The notes beneath the pieces are model-generated. The model had not been told where the DNA came from and ran no database searches. It saw nothing but the letters and a program-made list of their open reading frames with translations. Made by a program: the position numbers and the translations under genes. Shown piece after piece: positions 12,640-23,986 of a stretch of 64,000 nucleotides of DNA. The stretch is taken from positions 44,586,723 through 44,650,722 of the forward strand of contig NC_079490.1 in the NCBI RefSeq assembly GCF_020520425.1, written 5' to 3'. Numbering within the stretch: position 1 is the first letter of the stretch; every line of letters begins with the position of its first letter. The DNA is from Spinacia oleracea (lineage: Eukaryota; Streptophyta; Magnoliopsida; Caryophyllales; Amaranthaceae).

Positions 12640-13540
12640 TTATTGCAATTAAAAATCAGCAGAAATTTTAATCATAAAACCCTAACTTTTACGCATAATA
12701 CTATAACTTTTACTAAAACAAGGCCAACTTTTACTAAAACAAGTCTAACTACTACGCATAGAACGTTAACTTTTATTAAAACAAGGCTAACTTTTACTAA
12801 AGCAAGCCTAACTTTTACGCATAAAACTATAACTTTTACTAAAATAAGGATAACTTTTACTAAAATAAGTCTAACTTTTATGGATATATAAAACTATAAC
12901 TTTTACTAAAACAAGCCTTATCTTTATTAAAACAAGGCTAACTTTTATGCATCAAACTATAACTTTTATGCATAAAACCACAACTGTAAATTCTCTATTA
13001 AAATCATGTTAAAAATCTAAGCAAATATTCTAAACTTTACATTTCACATACTTAACTTTTACTGTGAAAACCTCAACATTAACTTTGATATCTGTAACTT
13101 TTTCAAACACCAATATTTTAGCCAAACCAACACATTTACATAACTTTTACAGGAATATCTCTAACTTTTACATTCATAACTATAACTTTAACTTTGAACG
13201 TACAATTAATTTTTCCAACGCATAATTATTCATAACTTCAGAATCAGAAATAATATGAAAACAAGGCTAACTTTTACGCATCAAACTATAACTTTTACGC
13301 ATAAAATCACAACTGTAAATTCTCTAATAATATCATGTTAAAAATCTAAGCAAATATTCTAAACTTTACATTTCGAATACTTATCTTTTACTTTGAAAAC
13401 CTCAACTTTAACTTTGACCTCTGTAACTTTTTCAAACACCAATATTGCAGCCAAACCAACACATTTACATAACTTTTACAGGAATATCTTTAACTTTTAC
13501 ATTCATAACTATAACTTTAACTTCGAACATATAATTAATT
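12640..13540. repeat. TAACTTTTAC tandem array and direct duplication in FRS intron 1
   Basis: About 12655-12960 holds many 20-30-bp units of the type ACTAAAACAAGGCTAACTTTT. Then about 12936-13257 is repeated at about 13262-13588 with few changes (both contain CAACTGTAAATTCTCTA and GGAATATCT). The second copy includes the end of FRS exon 1, so the first copy carries a displaced exon fragment (CAGAATCAGAAATAATATG at about 13238-13256). Confidence 0.8.
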
Positions 13541-13763
13541 TTTCCAACGCATAATTATTCATATCTTCAGAATCAGAAATAATATGTTGTTCTTCAGCTT
13601 CGATTTCGTTGGTTGACTCTTCTTCTTCACGTTCTTGTGCCAAAGCATTGTTTTCTATACAATTGTTGAGAACGTCCTCCATTGTTGCATCTTGAATATC
13701 AGGTTCAACCGGAACTTGAATTCTTTGAGTTGATTGAATCACACTTCGAATTAGGTTTTCCAT

Positions 13764-14806
13764 CTTAAATTTGATCGAGAATTCAATTGATCTCTCGCGA
13801 TTTTCAGAGATTTCTATCGCGATTCAGAGGTTTCGATCTCTAGTGATTCAGAGGTTTCTCTCGTTGGTTTTTTCTCTCTCCTTTTTCTGCGTTTTTTTTT
13901 CTTCTGTCGTTTTGTTTTCCGTGAAATTTTGTAAGAGTTTGTGAGTTTGTTGTGAGTCAGCTCCTTTATTTATTTCGCACGTGTGAGATTTTGGTGCACA
14001 TTAATATTAATGTGCACCTGTTGCACTTATGGTAATCCAATAACCCACTTATTGTTTTAGTAAATTCAACTTAATTTCCAAAAAAAAAAAGCCAATAATA
14101 AAATACGGAAAACTGAAAAGCAATGTTGTCATAGTGGGACACGTGTCTTAAAACAGGCACACCACATTTTTGGTTACTCTCACATGCCCTTTTGGTTCTT
14201 TCTCTCTCCTCAGAAAAGCTGCGACTTCCCGTAAATACCAAAAATCATGAGGGTATGTGTGTCCTCTACTAACGTCATACCCCGGTTATATCCCCAAACG
14301 ACAAAAATCACGGAGTGGCAAAAACTGTAATATCTCTCCACTTTCCTGCCTCTTTTCTTTTACTTTCTTCCGCCATTATTTTGATAGCTCCTCTCTTCAT
14401 TCTGTTCACTTCACTCTCTCACTCATCAGTCACTCCCAACATCACATTCTCAAACAAACAAACAAACAAACAAACAAACAAACAAACTCATAGCAATCGA
14501 AGCAATTTCTTCGCCGGAATACCTCTTTTCTCGCCGCGAAACCGCTTATTTGCCCTATTGTTATTTTTACTTTTCCGGAAATGGGGATTATTGTGGTTGA
14601 TTGCGAGCTTAAAGCTAGTGGAATAGTGTAGACTTTTCTCACTATTTGTTTCTTTACTCTCAAATTCCCTCCCTTTCTTCTCGAACGTATATCTGCTCAC
14701 TCTGTTAAGAGAGGGGGAGAGCGTTGTTGTTACTTGTTGGTGTAGTTGTTTGCGGGGTTTCGGCGTCTGTTTTCTCTCTACTACGTTTCAAATTCTATAT
14801 CAAAGC
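13764..14806. promoter_or_regulatory. Shared upstream region of the FRS and LHW-like genes
   Basis: The minus-strand FRS ATG (13763) and the plus-strand LHW-like gene diverge from this kilobase. The segment beside FRS is rich in TCTCTCTC/TTTTCT stretches typical of plant 5' leaders, and the segment from about 14300 to 14800 looks like the LHW-like leader (CT-rich, including TTTCTCTCTACTACG). I cannot place transcription starts. Confidence 0.5.
14451..14487 (+). repeat. (CAAA)n microsatellite
   Basis: Nine consecutive CAAA units lie in the probable 5' leader of the LHW-like gene. Confidence 0.95.
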
Positions 14807-14911
14807 ATGGATGTCAGGAACATGATCGTTGAGAACTTGGATTCATTGAGGAAAAGGAGTGGGGGATTGAGGACAAAACAAGCGGGGAGAGGTTCGTGCC
14901 GCGGAAGTTAG
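14807..14911 (+). CDS. Upstream ORF in the leader of the LHW-like gene
   Basis: A 34-codon frame starts at ATG 14807 and ends at TAG 14909, about 210 bp before the main ATG. The peptide begins MDVRNMIVENLDSL and ends in a basic Gly/Arg/Ser-rich tail (KQAGRGSCRGS). Several Arabidopsis LHW-family bHLH genes are known to carry conserved-peptide upstream ORFs, so this is a candidate. I could not compare the peptide with them. If translated it would be expected to reduce translation of the main frame. Confidence 0.5.
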   Translation: MDVRNMIVENLDSLRKRSGGLRTKQAGRGSCRGS

Positions 14912-15121
14912 GGTTTCAGTTTCTCTGATCGGAAATACCAAGAGAGAGAAAAACAAACCCAAAAAAACACAAATGTATGACCCCTGGCGTTAATTCTACT
15001 CAGTATAATCATATAATTTTATTTCAATTTTTCCAAGTAAGAATTATTTTTGTTTCTGGAAAATATATTTGGTATTGGTGCTAAAACGCACCGTTATTGA
15101 GAAATTTGGTGGTCGGAAACG

Positions 15122-18100
15122 ATGGGTTACTTGTTGAAAGAAGCTCTCAAGGCTCTGTGCGGTGTGAATCAGTGGTCTTATGCCGTTTTCTGGAAAATCG
15201 GTTGTCAAAATCCTAAGTAAGTTTCTGATTATAAATTAATTTCAATTGCAGCTTAATTTTATTTATGGCGCCAGAATAATACTATAGTTTCAAGTTGAAT
15301 TTTTACTAATAAGTCTGTAAGTGAGTACGGTTATCTCAGATTTTCAAAGTCTTTGTATATTTTTTTTATACCGAGTGCTATGATTTATTTGCTGAGAAAA
15401 TGAAAGAAAAGATAAAGTTTCTGAGTATGAAAGTGAAGTATAAATGGTTTTGTTTGATGTTCAAGGGTCAAAAGAGCCAATGAGCTGCAGTGCTGAAATT
15501 ATTGGTTGCCTTTTTTGTTTTTGAAGCTATTTCAAGTATCAAAACTGAAAACTGCTTTTGTTTAATTGAATGTCAGTCCATGTACTTTTCCCCTGGTTTG
15601 ATTCCTTGTTTTTTATTTTTGTTTTTGGATTCTTTTATACTCCGTGTTCTTGGTTTCTTCTTTATAGTCTTTGAGAATCTATGTGTTATGCCCTGTTTTC
15701 ATTTTTTTATTTTGAGATTTCATATTAATTACATAATGAACTCAATGTTACAGATTTTATTTTGATAATTAAAACCAGAAACTACTTTGTCCCGCTTCCA
15801 AAATCATGTTTTTAGTCTCCAAAACAATCGAAGACTTGCAAAGATAACGAACAAGCATTTTGCATTTAATTTTTAAAAGTAGATTTCTAGACCTTCTGGG
15901 ACTCCTACTAGCTTTTGGTCTCTTCATTTTTAGCTTGTGTTTGTGCGCGCGCGTCTCTCCTCCATTGATGTAGTTTTAACTTTTAAGGAAGTCTTGGTTT
16001 TATGTGGAGTAAATTTTGTTAGTTTTCTAAGGTAATTGAAATTGTGAATTGGCAGGCTATTGATTTGGGAAGAATGCTATTATGGATCATCTACCAGTGC
16101 ACCCCAGAATTCAAATTTAGGTAACCATGAAATAAGTTTTCAAAAACAAGAAGGTTACAATAACGGGATGCAAGTGGGTGACAAATTGCATTTGCTTATA
16201 GAGAGAATGATGATATCTAACCATGTTAATGTGGTTGGAGAAGGGTACACCTCACTTCTTTTTTGTTTACCTTGGCATCACTTATCTATTCTACTGTATG
16301 TCAAATTCAAAAAATTTCAATTCAAGGAAGTAAACTTTATTATATTCCCCAATCCCCCTCTTTCTTCAAGCATCTACTTTGTCCTTATTACTTGTATTTT
16401 TTTTTAATCATGGGCTTGCTAGATTGGCTGGCCGGGCTGCATTTACAGGGAATCATCAATGGATTATCTCTGGAATGTATAATGAAATTTCTCACCCAGC
16501 TGAGGTACATGGAGATACATCTCTTTTCCCCCCTCTCCTTGTGATTGAATTACCATTTTACTCATCCAGAAATTGTTGGGTGGTTGACGTTTCCCCCTCG
16601 GAAATAAATCTTTTTCACGCTCTTTTTTGAAGCATCAGTTATTTTACTTGGAGACATTCCCAGCTTTTCCTAGAAAAATTGAATTTTATTTTACTCTTTA
16701 GTGTGAGTTGATTGCTTTCAAAATACGTGCTAATGAAAGAGTACGTCACTGTAAAACACACTCACAAAAATTGATGTGTTTATGCTCTTCATGAACAACA
16801 ATCCTTTTTTAGCATTAGTGTGGATGAGAGAGGATGGTTGAGTTTTACTGAGCATTATCTAACTTGAAAATCTTGTTGTCTTTAGGTTCTTAATGAGGTT
16901 CACCTCCAACTTTCTGCTGGAATGCAAGTAAGGCTCAATCTTCATCAGTGTTTTGTTCTATGGCTGTCATTTCTACTATCCCTGCTGTTACTGCTTCTAT
17001 TGTGCTGTCTTTACTCAGATGTATATCTATATTTGCAGACGATCGCTGTGATTCCAATTGCTCCACATGGAGTTGTTCAGCTTGGTTCATCCTCAACAGT
17101 AAGTTCACATCATCATTTAAGTTGAAGAAAATTGAATTTGTCATATGCGCTCTTTTTTTACACAGCCATTAACATTCCTGACATATTCAATGTCACGTGC
17201 ATTTTTAAGGAAAACATATCCCCCAGAAACACTTTGGAGCCGATGGATTTTTATTTGCTTGATCTTCACAGACAAATTGGTGATGTATTGAGTCTTCTGA
17301 TACTTTTTGGATGTCAGAAGTCAAAAGCTCCCTAAATCTAGAATCTTTATATCATCCACACGGACCACACCGCTTTCTTAAGTTTTTCTTAAACCCGATA
17401 AAATGTGTTAATATAAGTTTGCTTTTGTAAGATGTACTATTATCTTGTCCAATTTGCCAAAGTAATTCAAAAGCTTTACTGCACATCATTGTTGATATCA
17501 TTTTCTTTGTCGAATATTTGTTTCACATGTTTTGTTCTGGAACCAAAACTATTTCCGTAGTGTTAGTTGTAGGGTTGTCAAAAGTTAGTGTAATGTATTG
17601 AAAGGGGTTAAAGTTATAAAAGGAGAAATCTGGTTCACTAGACTCACCACACAAGCTGTTAGCCCAGGGATTCCTGTCACCTTCTTAATAGATCAAGGCT
17701 ATGTTCTCTTCTTAAAATCAGACCAGAGTACCAGACAGAGAAACATAAAGCACACACAGAAATCATTCAAACCAAGCCAAGAAGAATCAGGCCAGAAACT
17801 AGAAAAAGCAGACCACAAGGCGAAGAGAACAAAGCCTTAGCTAGACCAAAAGCTCAGCTGTAGGAAGTTAAAACTACCATGTGTATTCTATTCTTCCCAG
17901 TTTCCACCACTTGCCTTAAGGAAGTTTCTCTACAAGAGCTTCTTGTGCAATAGAATTTCCAATAGATTCTAATCCTTGTACAACTTTCAATGATGAGGAT
18001 GCTGATTGTTTTTTTTGGCTCTTTTAGACAAATCTAGTCCGGATCCAATTACCTGTTTATCGTATTCCCAATATAGCTTGATTTGATGTGTCAGAACTAA

Positions 18101-21100
18101 TTCAGTTAGCCCAATGCACTCTGAACTGGATATGGTCCACCTAGGCTATCTCTCAGTGCGATAATCTACACTTTTGCCACCTTTCACATAACATCATAAT
18201 ATAACTTCCTTGATGAGAATCTGAAATTGACTGAGCTCTCATTACTCAAAGTGCCATGTAATTCTCTAAATAACAAAGTTCATAGGATATACATTGGTTC
18301 ATCTTTCATTCAGAGGTTAAAACAAACATGAATTCAAGGGATCAGCATGAGTGATGAATTTTGGTTCATGTAGCTGTCCCATGTGATTCTGTTGTAGTGT
18401 TGTTTGCTGTCCCTTGCTTGATGACTAAATTATTGTTCCTTATTTCCTGGTTGGTTTTGATTATTTTCCCTTGATATACTTTTTGCTTCAGATAATGGAG
18501 ACTGTTGGATTTGTGCATGACGTGAGGAATTTTTTTCTTCAATTAGGATGTATTCCCAGTGTGTTTATCTCCGATAACTATTTCACAAAAGATGCTGCAT
18601 CTACGTTGGGGCTGTCAGTTGCTGATGTAACTGCTAACCCCATCAATCTACATGGAAATCCAACACCAGTGAACTCTACTGATATAGCTGCAGGAGATTT
18701 CAATTTGCAAAGAAACTCATCTGAGATTCACAGGCTTGTTAATCAATCATCTGATTGTTTTCTTACTCAGTTTCAAGATAACCTGCAAGTTAGTGGTTCA
18801 ATATTTATGATGCCTAACTTGAATCGAGATTCGTGCAAGGCCAGTGGAGATCACGAGGCAGCAATGATCAGTCGTGTGATAGATTCCAATGTCCTTCCAA
18901 ATGGCCTGGCAGCAAACCAAAACACTCGAGGTGTTGTAATGCCTTGTAAATCTGATTCAATGCAGCCTTCTTCAAATATTCCTGGGACAGGGGTCAGTTG
19001 TCCTCAATCAACTGCCGATTGGCATCCCACATTGTTAAAGCAGCAAATTGTCTTACATGATGGTTCAGTAGAGGGGAAATATGGCACGTCAACATCTGTC
19101 TTTAACCATAATGATTACCATTGTGCTGCTTTGAATCAGAACAACACCCTCTTGTCTGCAAAAAATGTATTGGGTATTGGTATCAATTGTGAACATGACC
19201 ATTCATTTCAAACATCTGCTCGTGCCAATATGGTAGTTCAGGACACTGATTCTTCTGTCGAAGATGGGGCTGGTTTGTTGAAAACAGATAAATCGAGTAG
19301 CAGTAATAAGTCAGCAGGTGTCCTCAATCGTGGAAATTACGCCAGACACATTGCGCTTACAACTAAATATACCCATGGGAAACTGTGGGATAGTGATCGC
19401 CCCGAAGTCCAGGAAACTTCTGCCAGAAAACACGTGCATATTCAATCTGGAAATTACGTACCACCATCAAAGGACACTGTACTTGAGGATATTTTTATTC
19501 AGTCCTCAGCAGGGGATGACTTATTCGATGTTCTGGGAGTGGATCTTAAGAACAAACTGTTGAACGGTAACACTAGTAACCTTCCTGACAGCTTCTGTGG
19601 GAATTCAAAAAATCAATCTAAAGATTTGCCAAAATTTATGGACCTACAAAATTTTAGATCTGAGGTGTATTCGGATTATGAAGGAATCTCAGGAAGTGTT
19701 GTTTTTTCTTCTTCTGGTTCTGATCACCTCTTGGATGCTATGATATCTGGTGTTGGTTCGGTTACCCGGCAGATCTCAGATGATGATGCTTCCTGCAAGA
19801 CCACTGTGTCAAAGATTAGTAGTTACTCTATCCCTAGTACTCCTAACAGCAACCCTCTATCATCTGGTATGTTTAATATGTCAGATAGGATGCAGAGCCA
19901 GCTATTTGGGCCTTCCAAGCCTGTAAGTAGGTTAGTTGAACCAATAGGAAACGCCGTCGGGTCTTCATGTGGCAAGAATGACGACAGGAGCTGTACATAT
20001 GGATTGCAAATTAGTTCCTGGATTGAACAAGGGCCTAGTACTAGTGTTTCTACTGCAAATTCGAAGAAGTCTGATGGAGGAAAATCAAACCGAAAAAGAC
20101 TTAAACCTGGAGAGAATCCTAGACCAAGACCTAAAGATCGGCAGATGATCCAAGATCGTGTGAAGGAGCTCCGTGACATAGTGCCAAATGGAGCTAAGGT
20201 AAAACATTTGTTTGTTATCATCCTTCCCTTGGTTTCATAGTGTCGTAGATAGACGTCGACAGTTTTGACACTATCTTTCGTTTATGTTGTGCAGTGTAGT
20301 ATTGACGCTTTGCTGGAACGTACAATAAAGCACATGCTTTTCCTGCAGAGTGTCACTGACCATGCTGACAAACTAAAACAAACAGTGGAATCCAAGGTAG
20401 AGATTATCATTCTTGCATTTAACTTCTAGTGTTAAGGATTGACATTTAGTAGATACAGTTGTAGCTCATATTGTGAACTCAACATGCCTACATAACGTGG
20501 CATTGAATGGCAGGCTAGTGCTGGTTTTTAGATTTAATTCTTTAACGCAAAATGGTAGGGATGTGAAGTGTTTTAGCTCTCCATTTCTGATCTTGCGTGC
20601 AGATAGCTAAAAAGCAAGGTGGGATGTCTTTAAGTGATGAATTTCAGGGCAGTGCAACCTGGGCCTTTGAGCTTGGTTCCCAATCTCTAGTGTGCCCGAT
20701 AGTGGTTGAAGATTTGAATCCACCTCGACAATTGCTTATAGAGGTAGCTGTTTTTTAGTAGAAAACGGTGATGGATCTTTTCTTCTTTTTATCTGAAATT
20801 ACTAATCAATCATAATGACTTTACATTTTCTCAGATGCTTTGTGAAAAACGGGGATTTTTCTTAGAGATAGCTGATATTATTAGAGGACTGGGGTTGACT
20901 ATCTTAAAGGGTGTAATGGAGGTTCAGAACGACAAGATATGGGCACGATTTGCAGTAGAGGTAATTCTTCGTACATAGATCCTTCTCTCAGGCACTTACT
21001 TGTAAGTAATGGGAGGCATCATGTGCTAGAGAAAATGACAAATGGCTCATTTAAGTGGTTACATGTTTGCTTGTAGGCAAACAGGGATGTCACGAGGATG

Positions 21101-21259
21101 GAAGTATTCATCTCACTAGTTCATTTATTGGAAGAAACTCTAAAAGGCAGCACTGCTTCAGTTCATGGCACAAATGATGAGAATATGGGAGTTCTTCCTG
21201 CGCCAATTCCAGCTAATCAGCAATTAGTTTGCGGTGAACCATCTACTCGTATGATGTAG
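15122..21259 (+). CDS. LHW: LONESOME HIGHWAY-like atypical bHLH transcription factor
   Basis: Ten exons keep one open frame of 908 aa: 15122-15216, 16056-16244, 16423-16504, 16886-16927, 17039-17098, 18492-20198, 20295-20396, 20603-20743, 20835-20960 and 21077-21259. Residues 1-160 are the N-terminal LHW/MYC-N-like domain (LLKEALKALCGVNQWSYAVFWKIGC, IWEECYYG, GRAAFTGNHQWI, VQLGSSST). Exon 6 (157-725) is a Ser/Asn-rich middle region ending in the basic part and helix 1 of the bHLH (RKRLKPGENPRPRPKDRQ, DRVKELRDIVPNGAK); exon 7 gives helix 2 (SIDALLERTIKHMLFLQSV). The C-terminus (about 800-870) resembles an ACT-like dimerisation fold. LHW proteins pair with TMO5-type bHLH factors in the nucleus to drive vascular cell divisions. 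The gene looks complete. It could be an LHW-LIKE paralogue rather than LHW itself. Confidence 0.93.
17099..18491 (+). other. Long intron 5 of the LHW-like gene
   Basis: This 1393-bp intron runs from a GTAAGT donor to a TTCAG acceptor. A short open stretch at 17598-17840 has no recognisable domain. I see no element ends inside it. Confidence 0.7.
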
Positions 21260-21603
21260 TCGTTTGAGAGTGGATATGTTGAGAGCAAGACATTGTGACT
21301 CGCTATGACCAACAAATCCGGTGTCCTTGCGCAGGTGGAGTTGTGTCCTCGTGTCCCATAAGCCCCCACTTAGAAAGTGGGCGAGGGAGGGTTTTAATCT
21401 GGGTTGTGTAGGTAGTAGTCTTTAACCTCTGAATATGTATTATACCTCTATATGGGGTATTGCCTATGCACATTGGCTTCCTTAGCAGTCTTGTTATTCT
21501 TAATTTATTTTTTCAAGTAGATATAATTGTGAAGGGAGGGGTTAACTGTTTGAAGGTTATATGATGAGGTAAAGTGCGACAAATGTATAGAATTACACAG
21601 GAG
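21260..21603 (+). other. 3' UTR and downstream region of the LHW-like gene
   Basis: No gene is visible. This probably holds the polyadenylation region. Bases 21596-21603 (CACAGGAG) are the left target duplication of the hAT-type element that follows. Confidence 0.6.
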
Positions 21604-22590
21604 TAGGGATGTCAGTGGGGCGGGTTTCGCGGGAGACCCGCCCCGCATCCGCCCCAAGTAGGCGGGGATGGAGGTAGGTTTGACGGATGATGGGGCGGGG
21701 ATGGGTATAAAATCGTACCCGCCATGGGTGATGGGGCGGGTGTTTTGTGTTGAACCCGCCCCATCCCCGCCCGTCCCGCCCCATCCCCGCTCGCCCCGCT
21801 TCATACCCGCTATGGGTGATGGGGTGAGTTTGGATTTATTTGCATCTTTAGGTGATACTCCCTCCGTTCCTAAATACGTGTCCAGTTTGCATAAATAGCG
21901 TTCCCTTATAAGTGTCCAGTTCCCACTTTTGGACATACACTTTTCCCACTTTTCCATACACTTTTCCCACTTTTCCACACATTTTTCCCACTTTTCTATA
22001 AATCCTTATTACTTTTTCTTACAGATTCTACACTTTTACCACTTTTCAATCACCACATCAACTTTTATATATATTTTATTAATAAACAATTATCTACTTT
22101 TTCCTTTCCAAAAAAAAAAAAAACATTCACAATCATTACCTTTTACACACCATTCAATTTTATTAATTACCGTGTAAACGTTCAAAGTGGACACGTATTT
22201 AGGAACGGAGGGAGTAATATAAATTTAGGTGAGATTTTTATGTTTTTTGTTTGGATTTTTTTTATGACGAGTATTTTTTTCGATTAAATAGGTTACTTTA
22301 GTCATAAGGTATTTTTTTTTATAGTTAACTTTGATTAATCCGTATATATGACAAATGTTTGCCAAAAAAAATAATTTAGGCGGGTATTAGCGCGGGTATG
22401 AAGCGGGGATAAGACGGGGATGGATACCCAGTTGGGTGGCGGGGCGGGGATGGATTTTAGCTTACGCGCCGTTCGGGCGGGGATGAGAATGAATTATGTA
22501 CCCGCCATGGGTGATGGGGATGAAATTTTAGGTGGGGATGGGGATGGAGGGACCTACAGCCGCATCCGCCCCGCCCCATTGACATCCCTA
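21604..22590. mobile_element. Non-autonomous hAT-type element
   Basis: The 987-bp element begins TAGGGATGTCAGTGGGGCGGG and ends with the inverted equivalent, CCCGCCCCATTGACATCCCTA. It is flanked by a perfect 8-bp duplication CACAGGAG (21596-21603 and 22591-22598), the length expected for hAT. Both arms repeat GGGGATGG/CCCGCCCC words. There is no transposase frame, so it depends on an autonomous partner. A Stowaway element is inserted in it. Confidence 0.9.
21858..22214. mobile_element. Stowaway MITE nested in the hAT-type element
   Basis: The 357-bp element starts CTCCCTCCGTTCCTAAATAC and ends with the reverse complement (GTATTTAGGAACGGAGGGAG), between TA dinucleotides (21856-21857, 22215-22216). 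The CTCCCTCCGTTCC terminus and TA duplication are the hallmark of Tc1/mariner-type Stowaway MITEs. Confidence 0.93.
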
Positions 22591-22711
22591 CACAGGAGTT
22601 GGGTAGGGAAGGGAATTGAGGTTTGAAGAGAAGTGTGTTTATTAAGTTGACATCATCCTTGTTGACACGGTTTCAGGATCTATAGATATGTACTTGGATT
22701 GTATTAAGAGT

Positions 22712-23986
22712 ATGTTTATCAAACACCTTGCTTTGGTGTTTAGGAGAGAGAAATGAATAAAAAATAGTAAAATAGGTAGAGAGATGAGTGAGAAAGAAAG
22801 AGAGAGAATGAAACCAAAGAAAAATTGGTGTGCATGAACGCCAAATGGAAAACCAATTTTTTGTAAGGAGAGTTTGACATGTGGCAGATGGGGAACAAAA
22901 CATATTGATTATCTGTTTCTATAATTGCAAAATGATTTCGAGCGATTTTCGTAGATAATGTTTAAAGACATCAAAATTCAAGTTTTTTTTTACATATTTC
23001 TCATTCTACCGTCCACGTCACCAGGTTAACAAATCTATTTCTTTTTTAATGGGCGACAACAAAACTGCCAATTAAATCGGCGGTTTAAATAAGTTGACTG
23101 TCAATTCAATTGGCGATTTTTTGATTGCCATTACATTTCCCTTTCTCTTGTCAGTTGCCTCCCAATCTCCCCCCGTTAAAAGCAAATAATTTTACTTTCT
23201 CAACAAAATCCACCTTCTTTATCACCTTTTTCTCTCATCGAGTCCCTTGCATAACCTCCATTCTTTGGTTCTTCATATATTTTGCAGCAACACAAATGGT
23301 AAGAGAGGAAAGGTTTAGAGATAATTAAAAAAAATTACAGCAAAAATGAGTTAAGATCTCTTTTACTTTATAATAATCCTCTTTATTTTTAAAAAAAAGT
23401 TAATATTTTTTGAATTAAGTGACGGGTATCCTTGAATTGTTGTGGATGATGGCAAGACGATGCAAGTATTTGTTATGAAGATGCTTTATTCTGGTTATAA
23501 TGCTCTTACATTCATTTGTTGCTGAAGATGTGTGAGAGAAGGTGATTGAAATTGGCTATGCAAATTGGGAAGGGTACCATGCGGTTGAGGGTCAACTGTG
23601 AACTTATATTTTTTAGATGAGGAAATCGTCAATTGAGTAGGCGGTTTCTAAATGAGAGAAATCGCCGACTCAATTGGCGGTCACTGATGAACAAGAAAAA
23701 AAGACTTGGTGACGTGGACGATAGATTGAGAATTATGTAAAAATGAGCATATGTTGGAAATTTTAACGTATTTAAAGAAATCACTCAATGATTTCAATGA
23801 CCTAAATTTGTTATGTTAAATAAACATAGGTGGATATAGATGATGTAGGAGAGAGATGATAATTTTTGGTGTTTGATAAATGTTGTTAAATGTTGTTAGT
23901 GTTGGGTTTGGTGTTGGGGAGAGAGAAAAGATAAAATATTATATTTTATTAGGTTGAAGACCAAAAAATTGGTGTTTGATAAACAT
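22712..23986. mobile_element. Degenerate inverted-repeat DNA element
   Basis: ATGTTTATCAAACACC at 22712 is matched inverted at about 23971-23986. A second inverted pair lies further in: about 22991-23022 (TTCTCATTCTACCGTCCACG) against about 23707-23742 (CGTGGACGATAGATTGAGAA). A third pair, rich in AATTGGCG/CGCCAATT words, surrounds the centre (about 23050-23115 and 23625-23685). No transposase frame is present. The exact ends and target duplication are unclear, so the superfamily is left open. Confidence 0.6.

Larger units (their letters stand above)
11464..13763 (-). pseudogene. FAR1-related (FRS) gene, disrupted by copia insertion
   Basis: Exon 1 starts at ATG 13763 and runs to about 13510-13540 (acidic, MENLIRSVIQ...). 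Exon 2 is about 12636-12178 and carries the FAR1 DNA-binding domain: YTAETVEELLGFYEKHASAVGF, then a Cys pair (QCRACLRVK) and the HNHEL zinc-ligand motif. Exon 3 (about 11680-11464) has AGGEENLGHSKKDHLNY and IEGGDAQAV, a linker typical of FAR1-related proteins. The MULE-type transposase core and SWIM finger that should follow are cut off by copia copy 1; only 73 bp remain beyond it. FAR1 proteins are transposase-derived transcription factors in phytochrome signalling. Whether this was a host FRS gene or a MULE remnant cannot be decided, but its divergent position beside the LHW-like gene favours a host gene. Confidence 0.8.

Noticed and set aside
12643..13515. CRISPR-like array (regular short repeats)
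   Set aside because: Units are irregular, AT-rich and lack unique spacers of constant length; this is an intronic plant repeat.
16263..16630. Short frames in introns 2 and 3 of the LHW-like gene
   Set aside because: They overlap intronic T-rich sequence and the true exons in other frames.
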